From: Gammaproteobacteria bacterium 45_16_T64
GTDB lineage: Bacteria > Pseudomonadota > Gammaproteobacteria > Pseudomonadales > Ketobacteraceae
Reading direction: 5' to 3'
Assembly: GCA_002162955.1 (NCBI GenBank)
Contig: MABD01000057.1
Span: 289,754-353,753 of the forward strand
DNA: 64,000 nucleotides
Under the pieces are notes generated by a model. It was given only the letters and a program-made list of their open reading frames with translations, had not been told where the DNA came from and did not search any database. The position numbers were made by a program, and so were the translations under genes. Below, piece by piece: positions 48,138 to 56,904 of the stretch (within the stretch, counting starts at the first letter, position 1; each line of letters opens with the position of its first letter).

Positions 48138-49187
48138 ATGCCAATGCATTACTCTCGACACGTAAGCTCAGCCCCTCAGTCTGTGGTCTCTGACGGCCAG
48201 TGCAATATGGGGACGTATAACTCCGCAATCCCCGACATCAACTTGCTAGACACCCTTAACCCATTAGGTAAAGTGTTACCTCGAAAGCTGAACGACCTTC
48301 GCCTAAAAGAGTGGCAGGCCTTCCAATATTCTGATGACAATTGGTTTATGTGCCTCGCGGTATACAACACAAAAACACTCGGCACCGCGATTATCATGGC
48401 GTTTAATAAACAAGAACAACGTATGTATCGCTACGAACACAAAGCACCCTTCTGGAAACTTAAGGTACCCAGTGGGCTCACGCATTCCCATTGTTACTAT
48501 CACCACAAAAACTTATCTCTCGATTTCCACAATGATTTGACTCACAACAAAATATCCATTCGTTTTAGCGCGAAGAACTTCAAAGGTTGCCCAGATTTAT
48601 CAGGAAACCTTATCGCGCACGCTGTTACCGAACCCATAGTCATCGTGCAACCTTTTGGTCATAACCGCCCCTTATACTCACATAAAGCGCTGATGCCAAC
48701 CGAAGGTTCCATTACTGTTAACCGTTGTGAGACATTTGTTGAGCCCTCAAAAGCTTGTACTATTGTTGACGATCACAAAGGCTTTTACCCGTTAGAAATG
48801 AAGTACGATTGGGTCACCGCACTTGGATTTTCTCGAAATGGCTTGTTACAAGGTTTTAATCTTACGGACAATCAAATCCAAAACCCTGAGAAATATAACG
48901 AGAACTGTTTGTGGCTTGATGGTAAGATGCACCCGCTGCCGCCTGTTCGGATCGTTAGACCTAACGGAGTGCACAAGCCGTGGTTTATTAAAGACAAATA
49001 TGGGCAAGTTGATATACAATTCACACCCTTGGCCGATGTACCCGTTAAAATCAATGTTGGTGTGTCGCTGATAGACTATCATGGTCCTACCGGACAGTTT
49101 TCTGGCTATATTCTAGACCACGATAACAAAGCCATTTCTTTCGACCACTTTATTGGTATGGGCGAACAAAAATCAATACGGATGTAA
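48138..49187 (+). CDS. DUF2804 family protein
   Basis: 349 residues. The pattern DDNWFMCLAVYNTKTLGTAIIMAFNKQ, a YDWVTALGFSRNGLLQGFNLTDNQ block and a closing FSGYILDHDNKAISFDHFIGMGE fits DUF2804, a family of large beta-rich proteins related in fold to tocopherol-cyclase-like/AttH-like lipocalin doublets. No reaction is established. No signal peptide. It is divergent from the LysR gene. The next gene is an exported solute-binding protein 56 bases on. Confidence 0.7.
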   Translation: MPMHYSRHVSSAPQSVVSDGQCNMGTYNSAIPDINLLDTLNPLGKVLPRKLNDLRLKEWQAFQYSDDNWFMCLAVYNTKTLGTAIIMAFNKQEQRMYRYEHKAPFWKLKVPSGLTHSHCYYHHKNLSLDFHNDLTHNKISIRFSAKNFKGCPDLSGNLIAHAVTEPIVIVQPFGHNRPLYSHKALMPTEGSITVNRCETFVEPSKACTIVDDHKGFYPLEMKYDWVTALGFSRNGLLQGFNLTDNQIQNPEKYNENCLWLDGKMHPLPPVRIVRPNGVHKPWFIKDKYGQVDIQFTPLADVPVKINVGVSLIDYHGPTGQFSGYILDHDNKAISFDHFIGMGEQKSIRM

Positions 49188-49243
49188 ATCCACACTACAA
49201 TCGTTTTCGGTAGCGATGAACATACGAAGGCATCAATGAATCT

Positions 49244-50056
49244 ATGAATAGAATAAAAACAAAGATATTTTCCTATGCATCGTTATTCACCTTTATCACT
49301 TGCCTATCCATCTCCGCACAAGCACAGCAAGAAGTGGCATCATCACCAAAGGAGGCACTCCGACTGGTTGCAGACGCATGGTGCCCCTACAACTGTGAAA
49401 TAAACAGTGACGCCCAAGGCTACATTATTGATATCGCCCGCGCGATATTTGAACCACTAGGACACCCCGTTGAATACCAAAATGTACCCTGGTCTCGGGC
49501 CGTAAGGCAGACCATGGCAGGAGAATATGACGGCGCCGTTGGTGCCACAAAAGACGAAATGAAGGGCGCCATTTTTCACGAACAACCCATCGGGTATTCT
49601 GGTAATTATTTTGTCGCACACGCCAACAGCAGCTGGAGCTACAATGGTTTGGCCTCACTTGAAGACGTGCATATTGCCGCCATTCAAGATTACGACTACG
49701 GCGACAATATCTCTGAGTACCTAACAAAAAACCGTAAAGCATATAACGTTTCCATCATGACGGGTGACAATATCACCCAGCGTAATTTAAAATTACTCGC
49801 CGCAGGCAGGATTGATGTTTACTTGGAGGATAAGAACGTCGCACTCTACGCCGCCAAAAAACAAGGGGCACTGAATGACATCAAATTCGTTGGTAAAAGC
49901 AATTCTATTCAGGCACTTTACATTGCTTTTAGCCCCAACAACCCCAATTCTCAACAATATGCCAAAACACTATCAAAGGGCGTAGCATCTCTGCGCAGCA
50001 GCGGTCAGCTATCAGAAATACTCGCTCGATATGGCCTAACCGACTGGCAAAAATAG
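49244..50056 (+). CDS. Periplasmic amino-acid-type solute-binding protein
   Basis: 270 residues with a signal peptide ending ISAQA-Q. SBP_bac_3-like: an ADAWCPYNCEINSDAQGYIIDIARAI opening, VPWSRAVRQTMAGEYDGAVGA, and a YAKTLSKGVASLRSSGQLSEIL C-terminal helix. Same family as the truncated gene at the window start but diverged. It could belong to a stand-alone sensing system, because no permease genes are adjacent. Ligand unknown. Confidence 0.85.
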   Translation: MNRIKTKIFSYASLFTFITCLSISAQAQQEVASSPKEALRLVADAWCPYNCEINSDAQGYIIDIARAIFEPLGHPVEYQNVPWSRAVRQTMAGEYDGAVGATKDEMKGAIFHEQPIGYSGNYFVAHANSSWSYNGLASLEDVHIAAIQDYDYGDNISEYLTKNRKAYNVSIMTGDNITQRNLKLLAAGRIDVYLEDKNVALYAAKKQGALNDIKFVGKSNSIQALYIAFSPNNPNSQQYAKTLSKGVASLRSSGQLSEILARYGLTDWQK

Positions 50057-50154
50057 CCTCCCGCTTAATACTGTCGCAGATAGACTTGCATCACACAAAA
50101 TCAGCATTACAATAGCCAGCCGAGTTATTTGTTAATCCAGCTGAGTGCCTTACT

Positions 50155-50907
50155 GTGAACATGAAGTCCCTGCAACAGCGCTTTGAACGCATCCGCAGCA
50201 ACAGAGCCTTTGAGCTCTTCGTCGTACTTATTATCATTTTTTCCGCCCTAACCGTCGGAGCCAAGACCTACGACATGCCAGACCCAATGGTGAGGGCACT
50301 CGCGTGGCTAGACACATTCATAACGCTGATTTTCTTGTTTGAGATTTCGGTACGCTTCATAGGTGAAGAGAACAAGCGGCACTTTTTCAAAAATGCATGG
50401 AACGTTTTTGACACACTCGTCGTTGTCGTCAGCCTAGTTCCTATTGAAGGCAGTGAAATGGCCATCGTGGGCCGCCTAATACGCATATTCCGCGTTTTAC
50501 GCATGATATCCATCATTCCTGAACTGCGGCTTCTATTAAACTCTCTACTCAAGGCGATGCCGCAGCTTGGCTATGTTGTACTACTGATGTTCATCATATT
50601 CTATATCTACGCGGCTATCGGTAGCACCATCTTCTCCAACATAAACTCTGAATTATGGGGAGATATTTCCATCTCAATGCTTACCCTATTTAGAGTTATG
50701 ACCTTTGAAGATTGGACCGATTATAGGACTGCGTACTTTATAGCATTTTTGTTGACAACCATGATATCTATACTAAATTGTCAATATAAACATAGAGCTA
50801 TAATCATATGGAAATTGTTCTACAAAAGGTTCTTGGCCTCGAATGGGCCGGTGGTCGCCTCGATACCGTTGTTCTTGCCCATAAATGTGCCAGCTCCTCA
50901 GCTTTAG
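50155..50907 (+). pseudogene. Voltage-gated cation channel gene, disrupted after the selectivity filter
   Basis: The first 189 codons encode a bacterial voltage-gated channel: S1 to S3 helices (about residues 20-37, 47-69, 82-96), an S4 with Arg at 107, 110, 113 and 116 (every third residue), S5 (about 139-160) and the P-loop ending MTFEDWTD. The pore helix S6 and cytoplasmic tail should follow but do not. From about base 50722 the frame encodes unrelated residues and runs to 50907, overlapping the integrase start at 50808. The 3' part of the gene is not in the window, so an element has inserted. The surviving product lacks a full pore and is almost certainly non-functional. Confidence 0.85.
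50752..50784 (+). promoter_or_regulatory. Promoter and inverted repeat before intA
   Basis: A TTGACA box and a TAAATT box are 16 bases apart (50752-50779), positioned to transcribe intA. The -35 box is part of the arm TTGACAA, which is repeated inverted as TTGTCAA at 50778-50784, so the -10 box ends inside the second arm. This could be a recombinase or repressor site at the element's left end. Confidence 0.45.
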
Positions 50908-51947
50908 TTCCCCTGCTAGCGCCTTCACTCTGGCTATTATCTAAGTCAAAACACGGAAGAAGTTTCAACACAGTATCCAACTATGCTAATGCGCTAAAAA
51001 TATTCTTTTCCATTATTGAAAAAAATGACTTGGGGGAAAATGACTGGAAGTGCATTGGTGACAGGGAAATGTCTACCTACTTATTTTCCTACCTCCAACA
51101 AACCCGTCAACTTTCAGACAAATCTATCTCAAGAGATATAACAGTACTAGATAGTTTTTATAACTGGGCATATAAAAAGGGCTTTGCAGTTTCCAGGCCT
51201 ACCTTTAGTTTTACTTATGAGAAGAAAAATCGAAGAAATAGGCAGGGAGGAAGTTCTGCTCATAGTATTAAGAGAATGCACAAGGAATACATTGACCAGG
51301 AGTCATTTGAATTTTTACTAGAAAATGTAACAAACAAAAACCCCTTCATTAATGAAAGAAATTGCTTGACACTTGAACTCGGATATAAGCTAGGATTACG
51401 AGCTGCAGAAGTCACTCACCCAAAAAATCTTAATACAACAAAACTACGAAATCTTATCGAAAATGAACCAACGGGCAGTTCAATAGAAATAGATATTTTT
51501 GGAAAAAGAAACAAGTGGCGAACAGTTATAGTTCCCCCAGATCTCGTAGACAACATAGACCGATTCCTTAACAAAAGAAGAAAATACTACCCCGATGGCC
51601 CGTTAATTTGCAGTACAAAAGGCAAGATATTAAGCGCTTCGTTTGCCAGTAAAGTTTTTAGGAAATGTCGCATCCATACAAATAGCGAAGAATGGAAAGA
51701 CCGCCGTTTCCATAGTCTGAGAAAGTCATTCGCAACAAACCTTGTTGCTTGGTGTTACCTACATGGAATTGACCCATGGCAAATGGTCCCTGAGCGAATG
51801 GGACATGAATCTTCTGAAACAACAAAAATCTATGTTTTTTTTGATGCTGTGTATAACATGAGGACTGATGTCATAAGAACCCTTTCCCTTGAAAATTATT
51901 CTTTCAACTTTAACAAGAAAAGGTTAAGAAAGAATGAAAAGAAATAG
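50808..51947 (+). CDS. intA: Tyrosine recombinase/integrase, first gene of the element (IntA-like)
   Basis: 379 residues. N-terminal SAM-like DNA-binding domain (about residues 45-130), then the catalytic domain with a full set of tyrosine-recombinase residues: Arg198 (GLRAAEV), a lysine in GKRNKWR (233-236), HSLR (His302, Arg305), GHES (His333) and nucleophile Tyr342 (IYVF). It should cut and rejoin DNA at the element ends. Codon and base use are strongly A/T-rich, unlike the host. Overlaps the next gene by 14 bases. Sequence-wise it also resembles the TnpA protein of Tn554-type modules. Confidence 0.85.
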   Translation: MEIVLQKVLGLEWAGGRLDTVVLAHKCASSSALVPLLAPSLWLLSKSKHGRSFNTVSNYANALKIFFSIIEKNDLGENDWKCIGDREMSTYLFSYLQQTRQLSDKSISRDITVLDSFYNWAYKKGFAVSRPTFSFTYEKKNRRNRQGGSSAHSIKRMHKEYIDQESFEFLLENVTNKNPFINERNCLTLELGYKLGLRAAEVTHPKNLNTTKLRNLIENEPTGSSIEIDIFGKRNKWRTVIVPPDLVDNIDRFLNKRRKYYPDGPLICSTKGKILSASFASKVFRKCRIHTNSEEWKDRRFHSLRKSFATNLVAWCYLHGIDPWQMVPERMGHESSETTKIYVFFDAVYNMRTDVIRTLSLENYSFNFNKKRLRKNEKK

Positions 51948-54072
51948 CCAACACCCCAAAAGGATCGCCATCGAATGTAAAAACGGAAAATACTATTTAA
52001 CGAAGTTTTTTGAGGCCCCAACCGGATTCGAGTCCTGCATTCTAACACTAATGATCATACAATATTTCGAATCAACAAAATTCAAAAAACTTAGTAAAAG
52101 TTCAAAATACAACAAATACAATTTAGTCATGAAATTGTTTGATTTTGTTAAAATTAATTACCCTCCAAACAGTATACCAAAAACATTATTAAACCCAGAT
52201 TATATGAGCCACCTTAGATCAAAGGGTTTTATCGACACTTACATTGGATACAGCATAAATAGTATTGCGTCAATATTCAAATGGGCCGAATCGGAACCAA
52301 ACAACGAATCTTTTTGGAATACAAGACTTTCAAGAATATTATCGAACAAACCAAAATTCAAGGGAGGTCGAAAAGGCTCGAAACCTAGAGATACATTAAG
52401 TCTTATTTATGAAAACTGCCCATTTAATGACAGTGAACTAATTGAATCTTTAAGATTAGTTTCTTGCTGGTTACTGAATATATGTCAAAGCCAAAGATCC
52501 TATTTATTAGGAAATGAAAATGTAAAAATGTATCTAGACAAAATAATTGCACAGGATATATGCATTCTGGAACCACCATTCCGATCCCTACCGCATGATA
52601 GTTCAGCACCAGAAAAGAAACTACACCCTTCGCTTACAAGGTTATCAAGAGAGGCTTATGGATCCCTTATTAATTCAGTTCTTGAATCAGAAGATGACAT
52701 ACTAGTAGAAAGATTGTTTTATTCATCACCCAAACATTACAAAAACATTTCAAAAACCTTGTTTTCAGAAATCACTACTGAAGAAATGAAAAGTGAAATC
52801 AAAAAATGGATAACCAATGGAAAGGTTAGAACAATGTTTAAAGATGGAGACTATTCCAAAGGGAAAGCAGGCATGCATTCAATTCATTCGCTTGGATTTA
52901 GTCATCTTTTGTTGCCCTCTGATTCAGAGGTATTAGCAATGGTTTGGCTATTAGCGTCAGAAAGGATTCAAAGCGGAGGGCAAGAAAATTTAATTTTTGA
53001 AGATATCTCATTTACATCATCAAGCGTTCAAATACATTTCGGAAAAGATCGGAGCGCCGAAAAGCTATTTTCAACACCCATATATTATAAGACTTCTCCT
53101 GTCTATCATGCGTATAAAGACTGGATAAATTTAATGCAAAAATCTCAACATTTCCTGAAGAACAACCCAAGAAAAGGCTTCATTCTCGCCCCAAAGTCCT
53201 TATCCATACTCAACGGAGGAAGAAAAATCGTTGCGGGAGAAACTTTACAAGCGGGATTACTTGGGGTAAAAAATTCAGTAATATGGAATCGCTGTTTACA
53301 AGATGTTGATAATGCAAAACCATTCCTTTACCTATTTAATAAAGTCTTAGAAAACAATCTAAAAGTAAACGAACAAGAGGCCATGTATGAATCCTACTGC
53401 AAGAAAGCGAGAGATTCCAACAGCATCAAACCAAATCGCTCAAAATATGTAACTACGAGGAGATCTTATCTAGCCCCAGCATTTATAGCACAGAGCAGAG
53501 AAGCTATTGACAACACTTCCCTTGATTCCAACACAGACGAAACGGTTGAAGCAAGACTTACCGCACATTCCCTAGAAACTAAAAAACACACATACAAAGA
53601 CAGATCACGATCACCTGAACGTATCGCAAGCGCAGCTAATTTCGCAGCTGACGTAGGTGAACTAATGGTTGAAGATGCACAAAAAATAATCTCCATGCTA
53701 AAAACAACGAAAATACTCAACCTAGACGAAGCAAAGAAAATATTAGGACTTAAACGTCCTTCTGAAGACATCAATGAACTTCTACAACAACTGGACAAAA
53801 ACATATTAACGGGACTTTTTGGTGAGATCATTGAGGAAGAAAAAACCATAATCATCGCAGACAAACTCACAGCAGCCCTCATATATGGCTACATGGATCA
53901 TATTGAAAAAGAGCTTCCAAAACTAAAAAATGACAACAGAAACAGGGCTATTCATTTCACTGTAAAGAAAGAGTATTTAAACCAAGTAATAAAATATTTC
54001 CCACCAGAAATACGGTCAAAGGGAAAACTCTTAAGCAACAAACACAACTTCCCATACCCAAATCTGGCATAA
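51934..54072 (+). CDS. tfp: Large tyrosine-recombinase-fold protein with incomplete catalytic site (Tfp-like)
   Basis: 712 residues, A/T-rich. An N-terminal SAM-like region (about 35-125) and a later catalytic-type domain can be seen, with ASERIQSGG (Arg344) at the place of the first catalytic Arg. The HxxR box is not clear: at about residue 555 the sequence is AHSLETKKHTY, which lacks the second Arg. I therefore infer a recombinase-fold protein that may lack strand-cleavage activity, acting as accessory subunit to the flanking recombinases. In SE elements the second gene (tfp) has this position and description. Related in plan to TnpB of Tn554. Confidence 0.7.
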   Translation: MKRNSQHPKRIAIECKNGKYYLTKFFEAPTGFESCILTLMIIQYFESTKFKKLSKSSKYNKYNLVMKLFDFVKINYPPNSIPKTLLNPDYMSHLRSKGFIDTYIGYSINSIASIFKWAESEPNNESFWNTRLSRILSNKPKFKGGRKGSKPRDTLSLIYENCPFNDSELIESLRLVSCWLLNICQSQRSYLLGNENVKMYLDKIIAQDICILEPPFRSLPHDSSAPEKKLHPSLTRLSREAYGSLINSVLESEDDILVERLFYSSPKHYKNISKTLFSEITTEEMKSEIKKWITNGKVRTMFKDGDYSKGKAGMHSIHSLGFSHLLLPSDSEVLAMVWLLASERIQSGGQENLIFEDISFTSSSVQIHFGKDRSAEKLFSTPIYYKTSPVYHAYKDWINLMQKSQHFLKNNPRKGFILAPKSLSILNGGRKIVAGETLQAGLLGVKNSVIWNRCLQDVDNAKPFLYLFNKVLENNLKVNEQEAMYESYCKKARDSNSIKPNRSKYVTTRRSYLAPAFIAQSREAIDNTSLDSNTDETVEARLTAHSLETKKHTYKDRSRSPERIASAANFAADVGELMVEDAQKIISMLKTTKILNLDEAKKILGLKRPSEDINELLQQLDKNILTGLFGEIIEEEKTIIIADKLTAALIYGYMDHIEKELPKLKNDNRNRAIHFTVKKEYLNQVIKYFPPEIRSKGKLLSNKHNFPYPNLA

Positions 54073-54080
54073 AAAACGCG

Positions 54081-56048
54081 ATGAATACAGAATCCAGAAA
54101 AAAAAACAAACAGACTCAAGAAAAATCAAGTCCAACTTTAATCAACAACATTGGCGACAGAACATGGTATATAACTGACAGCAACACTGGAGAAGTCGAA
54201 AAGAAAGAGTGGAAATCACAGATAAAACATGCCCACACGGTATGGATTCAAACCTATCTTCTAAATGTTTTCGATGGATACAGCAGTGATCAGCAAGAAA
54301 TTGTCTGTCGAACAGGGACTTTCAGAGGATATTTTCAACATTTAAACAATCTAATCATGATCACCTACAAATTAAACATTGAAAAGCCAATATCAAGTTG
54401 GGACAAAAAAGATCTAAAAAATATATTTATCGAAGTAATATCCTGGGATGAAAACGATAATAATTATTGTAAAACAAAGTCTAGAACTGACTTTCCAGAC
54501 CTAAAAAGCAAAGGTTCAATAGAATATATAACTACTATTCTACGGTTATCATATCAACAATACACAAAGGGTATATTACCCGACGGATTGAGGTATTATA
54601 TACCAGAAAAATTTGAAGAATTCGCATTAAAGGACTTTATTGAGTCCAAAGGCTATGACTACTACCTTTGGAAAAAAGGTGGTAGTGCAGGATCCATTCC
54701 ACTTCATATATCAACCATAATACTATCTCACGCGATAAAAATTCTACATTCAAACAAAACAAAACTTCTCCTGGCCTATTTTGATTTCCAACGCACCGCT
54801 AATAAACTTTCCCACTGGTCAATATTTAGAGATAAAACTGTCAACAGGCTAATAACCAATAATTTTAAGATGGGCAAGGGCCATAGACAAATAAAAATTG
54901 ATCGACACAAAGCTCTTGAATCAACACTCAGCAAGGCTAATGGGAAAAAAATATCCTCTATACCTTGGAGCGACCATAGCGACGTAAAAAAATCTTGCGA
55001 TGAGGTGTACGATGCATCTATTATTATTTTTTTGTGCCTAACAGGAATAAGAATTAGCGAACTATCGACAATACAACCAGGGTGGTTCAACCGAAGAAAT
55101 AATGGTGTATGGGAATTCAAAAGCGAAGATATAAAAACAAACCACGGATTAATTACAATCAGGAACATGGCAGGACTGGTTGCAGAAGCTGCAGACACAA
55201 TAGAGCGACTATCATATATAGATAAAAACAAAGATAACTACCGACTATTTTCTCGAACATTTTCTCAACCTTTCCTTGACAAAAAAGGAACATACTTGAC
55301 AATGACCGACAAAAAAAAGAAAAGTATTGCTTCCAACACATCAACACTACGCATGCGCGTTAAGAGTTTTTATGAAGAAATCATTAACATTCACGGAGAC
55401 GAATTAAGACAAGAATTTCCAACTATACAGCCCATACAATTTCGTCACACATGGGCTGAATTTGCTATGCGAAGATTTGAAGGTAATGTACTTGAAGCCA
55501 TCAGGCATCATTTTAGGCATTCAGCAAGTCATTCAACACGCTCATATACAAATCAGAAGCTAACTGAAGAAGAAAGAATATTGCTAGAGAAAGACTATAT
55601 AGCAGAAATAATTCATAGAATGGGTAACGATGAACATAATGATTTCACTGGCCCGATTGCAAGTTATATTAAAAAACGCATAAAAGAAACACATGATATT
55701 TGTAGCGCTGAAGAAGCGGAGCAAGCCATAAACAAAGTCAATATGGAATTCGAATCTATAATCGCACACGAATGGGGCTATTGCCTTGTTCGCATCGAGA
55801 GTCGTTCATTAGCAAATTGCTATGATTCAAAGACTGGCATACCTAGAGTTGAAGATCGAGCCTGTTTTGAGACATGTTCAAATTGCATACACCGATTGTC
55901 TCACTCAAGTCAAAAAGAAGACATTCAACGTATTGGATTAAGCCATAAAAATTTCATCGATAATTATCCATTACAGAGAGTCACTGAGGAAAGCATAAAA
56001 ATAGTTGAGAAATGCGAAGCAATACTTGATGAAATGGAGGCGTCATGA
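54081..56048 (+). CDS. intB: Large tyrosine recombinase with Cys-rich C-terminus (IntB-like)
   Basis: 655 residues. Catalytic motifs: Arg324 in TGIRISEL, RHTW (Arg455) where the usual preceding His of HxxR is Ile452, FRHSASHSTRSY with His480 and putative nucleophile Tyr489. The C-terminal 130 residues carry a Cys-rich segment (CYDSK...CFETCSNCIH) likely to bind zinc, as seen in large Tn554-type/SE recombinases. The gene starts 8 bases after tfp and overlaps the next gene by 4 bases (ATGA), giving coupled translation. A/T-rich like the rest of the core. Confidence 0.8.
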   Translation: MNTESRKKNKQTQEKSSPTLINNIGDRTWYITDSNTGEVEKKEWKSQIKHAHTVWIQTYLLNVFDGYSSDQQEIVCRTGTFRGYFQHLNNLIMITYKLNIEKPISSWDKKDLKNIFIEVISWDENDNNYCKTKSRTDFPDLKSKGSIEYITTILRLSYQQYTKGILPDGLRYYIPEKFEEFALKDFIESKGYDYYLWKKGGSAGSIPLHISTIILSHAIKILHSNKTKLLLAYFDFQRTANKLSHWSIFRDKTVNRLITNNFKMGKGHRQIKIDRHKALESTLSKANGKKISSIPWSDHSDVKKSCDEVYDASIIIFLCLTGIRISELSTIQPGWFNRRNNGVWEFKSEDIKTNHGLITIRNMAGLVAEAADTIERLSYIDKNKDNYRLFSRTFSQPFLDKKGTYLTMTDKKKKSIASNTSTLRMRVKSFYEEIINIHGDELRQEFPTIQPIQFRHTWAEFAMRRFEGNVLEAIRHHFRHSASHSTRSYTNQKLTEEERILLEKDYIAEIIHRMGNDEHNDFTGPIASYIKKRIKETHDICSAEEAEQAINKVNMEFESIIAHEWGYCLVRIESRSLANCYDSKTGIPRVEDRACFETCSNCIHRLSHSSQKEDIQRIGLSHKNFIDNYPLQRVTEESIKIVEKCEAILDEMEAS

Positions 56049-56623
56049 GAAGATTTTCACTTGAAGATTTTGAAATCGAACCAATTAAAAACTCCATTAA
56101 AGATTATCCAAAATGGGTGAAAGATGGAAATGAAAGCACATTAAGACTATATGAGTCTGCAGTTAATGAATTCAACGAAATCAGGAAAAAGATTATTTCT
56201 GGAAAAAAATTGAAGACAAAAGAACGGAAAATAGTTCTATTAAAGATTGCTAAACTTTCTGGTGTCGACAAAAGTTTACTAAATAAACGACGGAAGCCCA
56301 AACTTGTTAAATTTATCTCAGATCAAAACAAAAAACTTGTATCACTGTGGACACAAAAAGATACACTGAAAAATACTTCGGGAAAAAAACTACGCAAAAC
56401 AGACCTTCAAGATCAAAATAACAAGCTAAAAGACGAATTAGAGGAATTACAGCAGACCAAAATGAAAGAATATCTCGAAGAAGCAATGAAAATGGAAATA
56501 TTGAACGATCATGTGAAAATTGCAGGAGAACTAGCCGAATTTAAAGCTCTCTATAACGATTCTTTAGAAACCATAGCAAATCTAAGATCTCAATTAAGAA
56601 AACAAAACATTAAAGGGGTCTAA
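56045..56623 (+). CDS. srap: Coiled-coil auxiliary protein of the recombination core (Srap/TnpC-like)
   Basis: 192 residues, basic and helical. A short HTH-like N-terminal half (about residues 50-85: LLKIAKLSGVDKSLLNKRR) is followed by a long coiled coil (about 115-190: QDQNNKLKDELEELQQTKMKEYLEEA). Its place at the end of the intA-tfp-intB run and its size match the fourth SE gene (recombination auxiliary protein) and, in general plan, TnpC of Tn554. The symbol follows that analogy. It probably binds DNA or tethers the recombinases; no enzymatic residues are seen. Confidence 0.65.
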   Translation: MRRFSLEDFEIEPIKNSIKDYPKWVKDGNESTLRLYESAVNEFNEIRKKIISGKKLKTKERKIVLLKIAKLSGVDKSLLNKRRKPKLVKFISDQNKKLVSLWTQKDTLKNTSGKKLRKTDLQDQNNKLKDELEELQQTKMKEYLEEAMKMEILNDHVKIAGELAEFKALYNDSLETIANLRSQLRKQNIKGV

Positions 56624-56781
56624 AAATACCAATCAAATTATTTCACATAGGATAATTATTGGCTAGATAGCGTCCACCCATCATCGGGGGCTATTAAACT
56701 ATTCTATATTTAATAATTGATTGGGCTGACGGGACAAATCCTACGCCCTACTTTATAAATCACCATGCGTGCAGTGGCACA

Positions 56782-56853
56782 ATGACTAGAAGGAGAAGGC
56801 CCAGTTTCAGCCCCGAATTTCGACTTGAGGCAGCTCAGCTCAAACCTAGATAA
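56782..56853 (+). pseudogene. IS3-family OrfA N-terminal remnant
   Basis: A 23-codon frame encodes RRRRPSFSPEFRLEAAQL, the start typical of IS3-family OrfA transposase proteins, but the frame stops right after it. The DNA just upstream (about 56721-56745, with GGGCTGACGGGACA) resembles IS3-type terminal repeats. The rest of the IS is missing; the next gene in the opposite strand ends at 56905. Confidence 0.6.
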
Positions 56854-56904
56854 GTGAAGCCCCATAGACTGAGCGACCAGAGCCGCTTAAAGTAACAATA
56901 ATGA

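Noticed and set aside
56640..56780. Right end of the element right after the fourth recombination gene
   Set aside because: The missing channel-gene half is not found there, so the element cannot be shown to end at this point.
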